From positions 48,644,158-48,708,157 of the forward strand of contig OY829540.1 in assembly GCA_963691705.1 (NCBI GenBank): a DNA stretch of 64,000 bases, in the 5' to 3' direction. Positions 1-14,946 of this stretch are shown in pieces; positions within the stretch are counted from its first letter, which is position 1; the number at the start of each line of letters is the position of its first letter. The notes under the pieces were generated by a model. The model was not told the origin of the DNA. It saw only the letters and a list, made by a program, of their open reading frames with translations, and searched no databases. The translations under genes and the position numbers were made by a program. Source of the DNA: Viola odorata. Its lineage: Eukaryota > Streptophyta > Magnoliopsida > Malpighiales > Violaceae.

Positions 1-599
1 AACATGATTAGATTTAAAGAAATTAAAGCCTTGAAAATGATAGATCCTTAATGATGTTTATCTGCCACTTTTAACGTTGGGTGCTGATGCAACTAACTTC
101 ACTTAATTCCAGAATTTGTTGAATACCAAAATTTTGAGTTATGATCTCTCCCACTTTTTTTAGTTGTTCAGTTTTATTATTTTGTTTTCTTAGGATGTTA
201 GTTGATATTTTTTAATTATAATTTTTATATTTCAATATAAGTTAAAAAATCTAACCCAATCGATTTAAAACATATTAATTTTAGATTAATTAATTTAAAG
301 GGAGTAATATATGTTATAAAAAAATATTGAGAAAACGATAAAATTGAAATCAACAACTTACAAAAAAATTGAGCGTTATATGCATCACAATTTAAAAAAA
401 ATGACAGTTAAATTGAAACAAAAAGAGTAATATTTTATATTTCAGAAACAAAAATTGATAAAATGGAAATCAACAACTTAATTACTAGTATTAAACAATT
501 TCTTATTAGTATTAAATCGTGAGATAAATCGAAACGGAGGGAGTAATAATATATTTGGTGATGATTAGCGTGAAAATTCATGAGATATCATTAGTCTAG
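1..599. other. AT-rich non-coding DNA upstream of the carboxypeptidase gene
   Basis: No gene is visible. The stretch is AT-rich. It contains two short segments ending in GGGAGTAAT (near 301 and 538), which resemble the end of a Stowaway-type MITE. No matching opposite terminus was found, so no element is called. Confidence 0.4.
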
Positions 600-5108
<4,509 letters not shown>

Positions 5109-6631
5109 AAACAATGAAAAAGAACAGGAGAAAAAAAGCCATCTCCAATTTTAATTTGGTTAAAAAAGTTTATTCTAGTGTTAGGGTTTATGATAGACAA
5201 ATTGGGGTGTCATCATTGGTAGGCATTGAAAGAAATTAGTAGGAGGCAGGAAAAGAAGGAGGAAGGTTTGTTTGTGTGATAGTCAAAGCAATTGGAATGG
5301 AGAAAGCTTTTGGTTGTAATTGTGCAATTGGTTTAATCAGTTCTCAATCTTAATGATTTGGTTGGAATAGCCGCCGCGCGTGTCTGTCCTTCTCGTATAT
5401 ATTGGTATGAAATGTAAGTTTATCCCACGACTCACCTCTTGCATAGCTGTATTTGTTGAAACAAGGAGAAAGAATAATAATAATAAAATTATTAGTCTTT
5501 GTTTTATTGCTTTTTAAGGGTGCTTATAAAAAAACAAGTCAAAATCCTTAAAAGTCAAAACAATTCTTCATATAATCAACAAATCAGAGTGATCTCTTCC
5601 TCTACACGTGTCGTGCTTTCGCTCGGTTTAATAAGTGCATTCTCACCTCTCTTTTTTCATAATGCAAGAAATTTTGATTTTATTCATTTTTCTCTTCTCT
5701 ATATTTTAGTTATTTATGAACTTAATTATCAAATCTGTGAATAAAAATTAATAAAAATAAAAATAATTATACATTGTAATATTAATAGAATTCTAATATA
5801 ATATAATGAACTATAATATTATGATAACATAATTAACTATATAATTTAATTAATATATTAAGTAAGACTAAATATCACTAAGTCAATTTAAGCTAATATA
5901 ATATTAATATTCTTTCGACAATAAATTCATTGTTACGTTTTCACATTAAAATGAAATAAAGTAGTTAATCTTTTTTTCCCTCACATTTCATGACTAATGT
6001 TGTTCCAAGAAAATCTATTTTCATCATAAAAAAGACAAATCTGTAAAATTCAGAGAAGTTTTACCATGTCTAGAAATTATAGAACCTTTACTATATGGCT
6101 CCATTTGGCATCGCGTTTGTTTTTCATTTTCATTGGACAAAAATATTTGACAGACCCTTTAAAATTACGGAGCGTACCAGCTATAAATAACCATGAGAAC
6201 ATTTCTGTTCGTGTTCCATCTCCCCTTCAACAAACTGTATCATCTCCCCCTTGTTCTGGCTGGAACTTCTGGGATTTAAGAACCCTAATTCTCCTCTAGT
6301 AGAAAGCTTAATTTCTATTAGGTTAAGCCAATCAACTAAATCTACAAAGTCAATGAACAATCGAAAGGAAACAAACGGAAGTGACTGAAACGGAAATCCA
6401 AGTCCGCACACTCATCTCCGTCTCTCCCACGCAAAAAGCCCACTTGAAACTCCACTTCCCTCTTGCCTCCTCCATCCATTTCTACCTCTTCTTCAAGGTT
6501 ACTACCCATCCTATCTTCAACAATTTCCATTTCTTACCCGCCAACATTTATTTATTCTTATCTGTATTTTTCTTACGTCTTAGAATTATGATTCTTTCTG
6601 GGAGTTCAATTGATGCTCAAAGTAAGACTCT
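5109..6631. other. 3' region of the carboxypeptidase gene and AT-rich intergenic DNA
   Basis: The 3' UTR follows the stop at 5108, with AATAAT/AATAAA-like signals near 5472-5488. From about 5700 to 6050 the DNA is very AT-rich. Around 6180-6600 it is less so and carries short open frames, including an AACCCTAATT leader-like stretch, but none matches a family I know. This is the left flank of the LINE insertion. Confidence 0.5.
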
Positions 6632-6648
6632 TTGCTATCTCTTTATTT
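6632..6648. repeat. Target-site duplication of the LINE, left copy
   Basis: TTTGCTATCTCTTTATT is identical to 12870-12886. It directly abuts the T-run (6647-6656) that represents the poly(A) tail of the minus-strand LINE. A 17-bp duplication is typical of target-primed reverse transcription. Confidence 0.93.
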
Positions 6649-6853
6649 TTTTTTTAATCAGCAGAAAGTTATATTGAAATGAATTGTCATGAAGAACATG
6701 ACTGAAGATTACAAGACACTGCTTCAATAGCAGTGCGACAAACGTTCTCAACAACAAACGAAGCCCCAAAGAAAAGGGCAAAGGACTGACTCCCTAGCCC
6801 ACTATTAGACCTGACTCCTCATCAACCTACATCTGAGAAAACCGAGCTTCGAT

Positions 6854-9800
6854 TCACCGATTGAGTAACCATGCCGGGGATTGAAGGACATCGGACAAAC
6901 TGTAGGCGAACCCGTTGTCCTTACTTTTCAACCACCAATGCCACAAAGAATAAATCCTATTAAGACACCTCGAGTCACTGTACTCCTTTTGTCTGAACAC
7001 GACTTCGTTGCGTGTCTTCCATATTGTCCAAATAACCGCATAGAATAGGATTTTCCAAGCACTACCGGTCTGCTTGTTTGTACAAGGTAAATAACTTTCC
7101 CACGTTCGCCACAGGTCCGAAAGATTTTGAGGCTGGCACCAAACCACCTGAAGCCAACGCATGATAAACTCCCAAATACCCGAAGCTACCTCACAACGCA
7201 AGAAAAGGTGAGTAACATTCTCCGGTTCACTGTTGCACATTGGGCAGACATTCAAGTAATCAGGAATCATGTTTCGCTTCATTAGGAAAGTCCTAGTGAC
7301 AATCCTTTCTCGCAGTGCTAACCAAAGGAAAAATTCCACTCGGTATGGAGCTAGACCAGTCCAACAAGACCGAAGCAGAGGAGCTGGCTCAAACCTAGAT
7401 TCCTCCCATTTCTTATACCCTGAATTCACCGTGTATGTCCCCGATTGATCTAATTCCCAACGAAGAACCTGATGTTGATATCTCCTACAGGGAAGAGGTA
7501 GCTGAGCTCTCAAACATACCCACTCGTCTCTCTCCCACTCAAACAAACCGCGCCTCCACACAGTTTCCCATTCCCAAACAGAATCGATCCATGTACCAAA
7601 TTCATTGACCGTCCCATACTGATTGGTCGATATATGGTATAGCCGAGGATGCTCCAAGGCCAATGGCTTCTTACCTGCCCAAGTATCCCACCAAAAGACT
7701 GTGTTTCTCCCGTCCCCAATTTTTATCGAAGTGTTGTTGGTCCACAGGTCGAAAAAGGCACTTCCTCGACCACAAACTCCCAAAAGATCACGCCATATTG
7801 GGGACATCCTCCCCTCCCTCTCCTTCCACAAGTCTCCAATGGAAAGGAGGTTGTATTGCCTACGAACGATATCCGCCCACAACTTCCTGCTACCCCTCAG
7901 CATCTCCCACACCCATTTGAAAAGCAGCGAAATATTCCGGTCTTGTATCCTCCCAATTCCCAATCCCCCTAGCGCTGTCGACTGAGTCACTTCATTCCAG
8001 TTCACCTTAGCCAACCCCTTGTTAATATCGCAGCCACTCCAAAGAAAGCGCCGCATAACTCCTTCGCACTGAATAGCGACGGACTTAGGCATCCTGTAAA
8101 TAGACATGTTATAAATAGGTAGACTCGCTAGCGCTGACTTGATCAACGTCACACGGCCCCCCATCGAGAGTAGATGCCCCTTCCATGTTGAAAGTTTTTT
8201 CCTCATTTTCTGGATAAGGAACTCCCACCCTGATTTTCGTCTCGGATTAAAGCCCACCAGAGATCCCAAGTACTTACAAGGGAGTACCTCATACTTACAA
8301 CCAGCTCGAGTAGCTAAGATACCTCCGATTTGCTCACTCAGATTCACTCCTACCAAGGTGCTTTTGTGGAAGTTAACTCGAAGTCCTGAATAAGCGTCGT
8401 ACCATCTCAAAATACCCTTCACTCCCCGGATCTCCTCCTCATTGTTATTCACAAAAACCAAAGTATCGCCCGCAAACTGAAGATGGCTCAGATTCCACCC
8501 TGCTGATGGGTTACCTATACCTCTCTGGATCCCAACCTCTTCTGCTCTAACAAATAGATGATGCAAACCCTCCGCTGCAATATTGAATAAGAACGGCGAC
8601 ATAGAGCATCCCTGCCGAAGGCCTCTACCCACACAGAATTGGCCAGAAGGTGACCCATTAATTAGTATGGAAACCTTATTCGTGCTAATGCATTGTTTAA
8701 TCCAATTCCTCCACCTCCCTCTGAATCCCATATGCCTCATCACGTCATCTAAGTATTCCCATTCGACGGAGTCATATGCCTTCTCGAAATCCAGCTTAAA
8801 AAGCAGCCCTTGTTGTTTTGTCTCCTGCAAGTAATGGACCACCTCATTTGCTGTCATGACACAGTCTAGAGTTTGTCTTCCTTTAATGAATCCATGCTGC
8901 ACTTCACTAATGACTTTTGTAATTACCTCGCTCAACCGCCTCGCCATGACCTTGGACACAATCTTATAATAACTACTGACTAAGCTTATGGGCCGATATT
9001 CACTGAACCTCTTCGCATCGTTAATCTTCGGAATGAGAGTCAAGAACGAAGAATTTGCCCCTGATGGGAATTTCCCTGACCTAAAGAATTCCTGAATCAA
9101 TCTGCAGTAGTCATCTCCGATAATGTGCCATGCCTTTTGCAAAAATCGCATAGAAAATCCATCCGGCCCTGGTGTTTTTTGACCGTCACAATCTTTAACC
9201 GCTTCCCAAATTTCTGCACGAGTCACCTCCATCTCCAACCTTGACGCTTCATCCTCAGTCAGTTTCAGAAATCCCAAATCCTGCATCCGAGGCCTGTTCC
9301 AACGGACGGATCTGAAAAAGGTCTCGTAGTACTGAACAGCTGCCCGCTTAATGCCCCCCGGGTCGGTGAGTCTTTCATTAGGCGTCATTATCTCTCTAAT
9401 GTTGTTCCTTTTCACTGCAATCTTTGCCATCCTACGAAAATACCCAGTGTTTCGATCCCCCTTAATATTCCACTTTAATCTATTCTTTTGTTGCCAATAT
9501 CTATCAACCCGATCCTGTTGAGCCCAAACCTGAAGCCTAATGTCGTTGTGTTCTCTCTGTTCCTCCTGGGTAAACGGCCGCTCGTCCCCGAGTCGATCAA
9601 ATGCCTCAAGACGATCCTGTAGTTCTCTTAGATTGGACTCAACATTTCCAAATACGTCCTTATTCCAAATCTGAATTTTCTTCTTCAAGTATCGCATCTT
9701 ATGAATAACCCGATAATTACCTGGGAACTCGATTCCTGCTTCTGACCACCAACCCGTCACCATATCTTTGAACCCTATGTCTTCCCACCACACAGCTAAA

Positions 9801-10525
9801 TCTCTGAATGGTTTGGGGCCCCAATCAACCCTATCATGTCTTAGGAATAAAGGCGTGTGGTCTGATCCACTCTTTTCAAGAGCTGATAGCTCGCAATCAC
9901 TAATGCAATTCATCCACCCTTCTTGAACAAATACCCTATCTATTTTACTCCTGCTAATGACATTAGACCAGGTAAAACGCCTCCCTACTAGCCTAATGTC
10001 TTGCAATCCACACCTGTCCACCCAATCTTGAAACTGGACCATACCCCGAGAGTAGCCCCCCCCATGCAAGCGATCTGAAGGGACTAGAGTTTCATTGAAA
10101 TCACCCGCTACTAATACCGGGATCGTAGCGCTCTCTATCTTTCTACCCAAGCTCTCCCATAGATGACCTCGTAACACAACATCGTTGGGAGCATAAACAT
10201 TCAAAACTGCACACCTCCTATTATTTTCTGTAAGTGTACCCTCGATCCAGATAAATCTGTTACCAACCTCTGAATGATCCATCTGGAAAACTTTGGAATC
10301 CCACATCGAAACTAGGCCCCCCGATCTCCCAATCGAAGGAGTGTACACCCATCGAGTCTCATTATTCCCTCCTAATTCGTGTATAAGAAAATCATCAATT
10401 TCTTCTCTCTTGCTTTCTTGTAACAAGCAAAACGACGCCTGCTCTCCTTGAAATATTTTCTTTATAAACCGTCTCTTCCTAATTGATAAAATCCCCCTAC
10501 AATTCCACGAAAATAATTGAACCAT
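6854..10525 (-). CDS. LINE ORF2: endonuclease and reverse transcriptase, active-site mutant
   Basis: The frame is open for 1223 codons. Residues about 1-225 form an exonuclease-endonuclease-phosphatase fold with SWNCRG, LLQESK, AGDFNE, SKIDRVFV and SDHTP, so the nicking residues look complete. Reverse transcriptase runs from about residue 497. Motif A is KLDFEKAYD with Asp579, and motif B is GLRQGCSMSP. The catalytic loop, normally FADD, reads FAGD: codon 8468-8470 is GGC (Gly686) beside Asp687. A C-terminal zinc-binding segment (about 1050-1125, CPMC then HLFLRC) is the zf-RVT type. There is no RNase H domain. Its ATG overlaps the stop of ORF1 as TAATG. Nicking activity may remain, but cDNA synthesis should be abolished or very weak. 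Confidence 0.93.
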   Translation of the reverse strand: MVQLFSWNCRGILSIRKRRFIKKIFQGEQASFCLLQESKREEIDDFLIHELGGNNETRWVYTPSIGRSGGLVSMWDSKVFQMDHSEVGNRFIWIEGTLTENNRRCAVLNVYAPNDVVLRGHLWESLGRKIESATIPVLVAGDFNETLVPSDRLHGGGYSRGMVQFQDWVDRCGLQDIRLVGRRFTWSNVISRSKIDRVFVQEGWMNCISDCELSALEKSGSDHTPLFLRHDRVDWGPKPFRDLAVWWEDIGFKDMVTGWWSEAGIEFPGNYRVIHKMRYLKKKIQIWNKDVFGNVESNLRELQDRLEAFDRLGDERPFTQEEQREHNDIRLQVWAQQDRVDRYWQQKNRLKWNIKGDRNTGYFRRMAKIAVKRNNIREIMTPNERLTDPGGIKRAAVQYYETFFRSVRWNRPRMQDLGFLKLTEDEASRLEMEVTRAEIWEAVKDCDGQKTPGPDGFSMRFLQKAWHIIGDDYCRLIQEFFRSGKFPSGANSSFLTLIPKINDAKRFSEYRPISLVSSYYKIVSKVMARRLSEVITKVISEVQHGFIKGRQTLDCVMTANEVVHYLQETKQQGLLFKLDFEKAYDSVEWEYLDDVMRHMGFRGRWRNWIKQCISTNKVSILINGSPSGQFCVGRGLRQGCSMSPFLFNIAAEGLHHLFVRAEEVGIQRGIGNPSAGWNLSHLQFAGDTLVFVNNNEEEIRGVKGILRWYDAYSGLRVNFHKSTLVGVNLSEQIGGILATRAGCKYEVLPCKYLGSLVGFNPRRKSGWEFLIQKMRKKLSTWKGHLLSMGGRVTLIKSALASLPIYNMSIYRMPKSVAIQCEGVMRRFLWSGCDINKGLAKVNWNEVTQSTALGGLGIGRIQDRNISLLFKWVWEMLRGSRKLWADIVRRQYNLLSIGDLWKEREGRMSPIWRDLLGVCGRGSAFFDLWTNNTSIKIGDGRNTVFWWDTWAGKKPLALEHPRLYHISTNQYGTVNEFGTWIDSVWEWETVWRRGLFEWERDEWVCLRAQLPLPCRRYQHQVLRWELDQSGTYTVNSGYKKWEESRFEPAPLLRSCWTGLAPYRVEFFLWLALRERIVTRTFLMKRNMIPDYLNVCPMCNSEPENVTHLFLRCEVASGIWEFIMRWLQVVWCQPQNLSDLWRTWESYLPCTNKQTGSAWKILFYAVIWTIWKTRNEVVFRQKEYSDSRCLNRIYSLWHWWLKSKDNGFAYSLSDVLQSPAWLLNR

Positions 10526-12162
10526 TATGTCACTACTGCACTCGCCTCCGGAACCACCTTGCTTCGCATATTGTCCCTTTCCACATCAAATCTCTCTCGA
10601 TCAAAGGCCTTGATTGCTTCTTCACTGGCATGGTCAGTTATCGACAATAGACGTCCTATTTCCCAAGTGTCTGTCTCCACCACATTGGCATCAGCCAGCT
10701 TGTTCATGTTCACAATTTCATTATCCTCCGCCCGAAACACTGACACTTTCGAATTCACAGATGAGCTGACCGTGTGTAAACTGCCCGTTTCAGCCGTAAT
10801 CCTCTTAATCTTATCTCCCTTTCGCCTCGACGTTACTAAGGGATACTCCCCTAGCCCCTGATGAAGAGAAGATTGCTTCTCTTTTTCCGCCGATCCTGCC
10901 TCCTTGACCAAAGAAGGAATATGATGATCATTGCCACCCATCTCCTCTGCTTCCTCATAATCTCCTACCTCCGACTCATCATCAGAAGCTTCTGCATCTG
11001 ACTTGACACCTATCCTCCAATCAAGATTTGAAATCTCCCCCTGTGAAGGTTCCTCATGGCAACTCACCGTATAGCTAAAGTCCCCAACCTTTACCAGAAT
11101 ATCCTTCTTGACATACATCTGATCGGTTGTAACTAAAATCCTTGCCACGTCAAACCTTCTACGGGCTAGTGTTTTATCATCTACTGCAACAAGATTCCCT
11201 AGCTTCGACCCTATCTTCTCGAAGGTCTCAAATCCCCAGCTCTGGACCGGAACACCCGAGCATTGAACCCAACACAGCCTACCAGCCTTTGAAAGAACCT
11301 CTGTCCAGGGTACCACCTTGGAAAACAGGCGATGGAAGCCCTCATTTGAAAAAAGTGCTTGCTCTCTGTCTTCCTGTCTGTCGAATTCAATCCAAACTAG
11401 ACCCTTACCAAGGATTCTTGTTACACAAGTCCACCCTAAATCAAGCACCAATTCTTGTATTTCTGGGATGTTCTCAATTTTCCTAAGAATGCCCACTACA
11501 CTCCGAGACAGCCAATCCTTGTTTTCATCCGGAATCTCCAAGTCTAAGACCTCAGAATCCTCCACTTCATTCACTTTTTCCTCCTTAGATTGACCTATCC
11601 GACCGTCTAGCTGTGAACCCAAATCCAAATCCTCCTTGGCTACCGATCCCTGCTGGTGATCCCTTCCCGTATTGGAAACTGCTTCCTTATAAGACTGATT
11701 GGCTGCAACTTTTTCATCTGTGCGATCTCTCAATGTTCCTTCCTGGCTCCGAACCCAATATTTCCGCCTCGGATTTGAGTTCGAATTTTCTACGCGATCT
11801 TTGTTCAAGATCCCCGACCCCCTTCTCCCAATTCGACCTAGGTTGGCCCTTATGCCCGAAGCTCCTATGTGTTGACGATCAAGAGCTAGTTCCATATCAA
11901 TCCTATTCTCTACCCAATCAAATCGAACGAAACCAAATCGTTTCCCCGATTTATTCCTTCTGTTAGGAATAAACACATCCACAAGTCTGCCGAAACGAGG
12001 CAGATACCATCTCTGAGTGATTAGGTGTCGGAGCGCTCGATGATCAACATGAAAGGGTAGATTTTCCACGTAATAAGTGATTACATTTGCCAAATTCCGG
12101 TTAAAACCGTACACTTTCTTAGTACCCGCCATCGAATAAATCCGTATAAAAGTAAATTTCAC
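10525..12162 (-). CDS. LINE ORF1: RNA-binding protein with N-terminal RRM
   Basis: The product is 545 aa from the first Met. A second Met at residue 11 (codon starting at 12132, MAGTKK) is an equally plausible start. An RRM spans about residues 26-110, with RNP2 YVENLPF (31-37) and RNP1 KRFGFVRF (74-81). A long acidic and serine-rich linker follows. Then comes a segment with RLCWVQCSGVPVQSWG, similar to the DUF4283-like core seen in plant LINE ORF1 proteins. No CCHC zinc knuckle is present. In known LINEs the ORF1 product coats element RNA. The frame is intact. The stop codon TAA shares its last A with the ATG of ORF2. Confidence 0.88.
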   Translation of the reverse strand: MKFTFIRIYSMAGTKKVYGFNRNLANVITYYVENLPFHVDHRALRHLITQRWYLPRFGRLVDVFIPNRRNKSGKRFGFVRFDWVENRIDMELALDRQHIGASGIRANLGRIGRRGSGILNKDRVENSNSNPRRKYWVRSQEGTLRDRTDEKVAANQSYKEAVSNTGRDHQQGSVAKEDLDLGSQLDGRIGQSKEEKVNEVEDSEVLDLEIPDENKDWLSRSVVGILRKIENIPEIQELVLDLGWTCVTRILGKGLVWIEFDRQEDREQALFSNEGFHRLFSKVVPWTEVLSKAGRLCWVQCSGVPVQSWGFETFEKIGSKLGNLVAVDDKTLARRRFDVARILVTTDQMYVKKDILVKVGDFSYTVSCHEEPSQGEISNLDWRIGVKSDAEASDDESEVGDYEEAEEMGGNDHHIPSLVKEAGSAEKEKQSSLHQGLGEYPLVTSRRKGDKIKRITAETGSLHTVSSSVNSKVSVFRAEDNEIVNMNKLADANVVETDTWEIGRLLSITDHASEEAIKAFDRERFDVERDNMRSKVVPEASAVVT

Positions 12163-12869
12163 CTCAAAAACCTACTGACTTCCACCGATTATACCTCAAC
12201 TACCACCTCGGCCTCAGTAAGCGATAAAACTTGCTGATTCCAACCCAAAACAGCCTTCAGGCTCAGCCCTTTCTCCGAATACCATGACAATCTAAGCTTG
12301 AAATCATACTAAAATTCACAGTCTACTATAATACCACAAATTTAAGGGCCCACGAAGTCCCTTCAATCCAGACCAAGCATAGCAGAAGAGAAAAAATTAA
12401 AAGGATGTACGAAACAAGCCTGAATAGGAGAAAAGTGCCCGGATTTCGACGGGTTCGAGTGAAAAAGAGGTGAGGATCGCCGGCGATGACGAAATTGAAA
12501 ACGGACCCCAGCAACGTGACCGGACCGACGAGACGAGAAGAACGCCGGAGATTTCAGGGTCAACGGAGGCCGGGGTGGTCCACACGCGCCGGCGCGTGGG
12601 AGAGGCACCACGGCGCTCCGGCTGCGCGTGGAGGCACGTCCGTGGTCGGATTGGGCCGCTTCAAGATGCTGCTGCTTCGTCCCTGCCGCCTGCTTCCGTC
12701 TGGTATGGAGGTGAGAGTAGTAGTTGGCTGGAAAGCGGCCCTCCGGTGATAAGAAGAGCTTGGATGAAAGAGAAAAAATGAATAGTAGATGGACTAAATT
12801 GCTACAGTAAAAAGTTGAGAGGATCCAGTGGGGTTGCTAACTTGGATGTTACTCCCAGGGGACATCAAA
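12163..12869 (-). promoter_or_regulatory. LINE 5' UTR with internal promoter region
   Basis: About 700 bases lie upstream of ORF1. The part at about 12450-12750 is strongly GC-rich compared with the surrounding DNA. L1 elements carry an internal promoter in this position, so I infer promoter function. The small open frames here on both strands are by-products of high GC. Confidence 0.5.
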
Positions 12870-12886
12870 TTTGCTATCTCTTTATT
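12870..12886. repeat. Target-site duplication of the LINE, right copy
   Basis: This is an exact copy of 6632-6648. Removing the LINE and one copy rejoins the flanks into one continuous AT-rich stretch. Confidence 0.93.
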
Positions 12887-13460
12887 ACAGTGAGTTATTA
12901 TTCTTAATTTCATTTATTAAAAATGAGACAAAGAGGCTGCTTGATCATTGTAGTAGGTCTTGTTTTGCTTTTAAATTAGTTTGTGGTTCGACTCAAGCAT
13001 GTGAAATTTCCATGAATCCAATTTTGAGATTGTTGTCTACCAACTGGTCGATGAAATGCCAATGGAAATCAAAGTTTGCACTCTTTTGCATATCCTATAA
13101 AACAATGTAGACCAATTTAGGATTCTATCCTACAAAACTCAGGCCTATTATTTAAATTAGTGATGATAATGGAATTGATTCCCGAGAAGGAAGAATTAGA
13201 TTAAGAAGGTGGGCATCACGTCCATTATTCAAGTGAAAGTGTGAAACTTGTTAGAAGTTTTGATATTTGCTAGATAAGTTTTGTTTTTTTTCTATGGATT
13301 TAATATGGCTACGCTATATTTGTTCCTCATTCTAGTTGGAATGTCTATTTAAAAAAAATTTTGCTCCTCTTTATGTAATCTGATTGGGCTCTGGAGTTTG
13401 TAATGAGTCTATTACAAAATGCTTCAGAAAAGTTACAACAATCTTGAAAAAAAAAATTGC
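12887..13460. other. Right flank of the LINE, no recognisable gene
   Basis: AT-rich DNA with only short open frames. I see no conserved domain or element terminus. Confidence 0.35.
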
Positions 13461-14542
13461 ATTACTCACATTTTCCACTCAAAATAATGTCGTTTTAAAA
13501 AAAAATTAAATTAAATATTGAAATGAAATGGAAAGTTAATCGAATATGTATTTAATCACATGATAACTAATTAAATATAAAAAAAAGAGAACTAACTCTA
13601 TATATATTAATTGAAAGTAAATTAATCGAATCTCAATCCAAATATATTTTTTCCTATCATTGCTCTAATTAATTAATTGTACGAATAATTTTTTCCTAAA
13701 CCCTAAATCCTAATACTAACATAATTTTCCAAATTAAAGTAACAAATTTTTTCATAACTAACCTAATTATCCCCAATTATGAAATTACTAATAATCTACC
13801 AAATAAAAGTATATGTATATTATTATACTAAATTATAATTATGTAAAATTTAAAAATTATATTTTTTTTCGTAGAAATTATATATTTAAAATAACTACCA
13901 AATTAAATAACCCTTCTTTTTTACAGAAAAACAAACACAGTCCCCAATAAGTTAATCCTAAAAATATGACCCGACTTTAAAATAAAATAATTACTATAGT
14001 AATAAAAATAAAAATTAATTGAAAAAAGCTAAAGAAAACCTATATTTTTTATACATATTTTATTTATTTTCTAATGAAGAAATAACACATAATTTAATAA
14101 TATACTAATTTTAATTGAGGATAATAATAGTAATTAAGTAAATTAAATGTAGACAAATTAGAATTGCTAACCTAAAACAAAAGAAAAAAAAATACATGTA
14201 TTATTTTCAAATATATTAACCCTATTTTTCTAAGAAACAAAAAATATATAATTTTAAATTTTACATAATTATAATTTAGTATAATAATGTACATGTACTT
14301 TTATTTGGTAGATTATAGAGGTAACTCTCAACCCTCGATTAATTTACTTTCAGTTAATATATATAGACTTAGTTCTTTTTTTTCATATTTAATTAGTTAT
14401 CATGTAGTTAAATATATATTCGATTAACTTTCCATTCTATTCCAATATTTAAAATTTTAAATAATAATTTTTTAGTTTTTTTTATTTTTAATTTTTATTT
14501 TTTTAAAAAAATGATGTCATTTTGGGGAGAAAAATGTGACTA
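13461..14542. repeat. Large imperfect palindrome (foldback element)
   Basis: The outer left segment (from ATTACTCACATTTTCC at 13461) is the reverse complement of the outer right segment (ending AAAAATGTGACTAAC near 14544). The pairing continues through the TTAATTGAAAGTAAATTAAT region (13606 onward) with its partner at about 14335-14360. It resumes at 13796-13880, which pairs with 14235-14315 at very high identity. The left arm carries about 150 bases near 13640-13795 with no partner on the right. The inner 350 bases are AT-rich loop. It looks like a foldback transposon or MITE dimer whose transcript would form a long hairpin. No coding capacity is seen. Confidence 0.8.
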
Positions 14543-14946
14543 ACGGTTTTAGTGCAAAGTTGGGGGTACCGAGGGTCTAATTGACTAACGGTGGATAAGT
14601 TGGAGGCTAACGTGAGTAACGAAATAAGAAATTGGAGGGTAATTTGAAGAGGACCTTAAGTTAGAGTCTGACTTAGAAGTGATAAAAAAGTTAGTGTCGG
14701 ATTTAACTTTTTCCCTTCTAATTATTTCAAGCTTCCACTTGGTCAAATCGCAGCAAGGGTGCGATAATTAATTTTCCTGATAAATGGAGTGAAGATCAAC
14801 TTGTGCGTCCACACCCACATCAAAGTCCACTAAGTAGATTCATTGAATAATCGACTCCGCTACTAATTATTAGTGAAATAAAAGCCCATCAACTCTTTAT
14901 ATATAATGATAAAGTCCGCTTTGGATCTAAGTGATAGTACGTTTTA

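Larger units (their letters stand above)
6649..12869 (-). mobile_element. Full-length L1-type LINE (non-LTR retrotransposon)
   Basis: Reading leftward from 12869: a GC-rich 5' UTR of about 0.7 kb, ORF1 with an RNA-recognition motif, ORF2 with endonuclease, reverse transcriptase and a zinc-binding C-terminus, a short 3' UTR, and a short A tail (10 T on the + strand). The element is flanked by a perfect 17-bp duplication. Both ORFs are open with no frameshift, so the insertion is probably recent. The RT active site is mutated (see ORF2), so this copy is unlikely to move on its own enzyme. The RRM in ORF1 places it with RRM-type plant L1 elements (as in the sugar-beet BNR group) rather than the zinc-knuckle type. 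It splits otherwise anonymous DNA. Confidence 0.95.

Noticed and set aside
301..548. Possible small MITE with GGGAGTAAT ends
   Set aside because: Only one orientation of the terminus was found. No inverted partner or duplication.
6181..6677. Short frames left of the LINE (76-98 codons)
   Set aside because: No conserved motif, overlapping on both strands. Possibly remnants of a transcript, but not supportable as genes.
7510..8834. Frames antisense or alternative to LINE ORF2
   Set aside because: Shadows of the 1223-codon ORF2.
12326..12781. Several overlapping Arg/Pro-rich frames on both strands
   Set aside because: They sit in the GC-rich LINE 5' UTR, have no homology I recognise and overlap each other in many frames. 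By-product of base composition.
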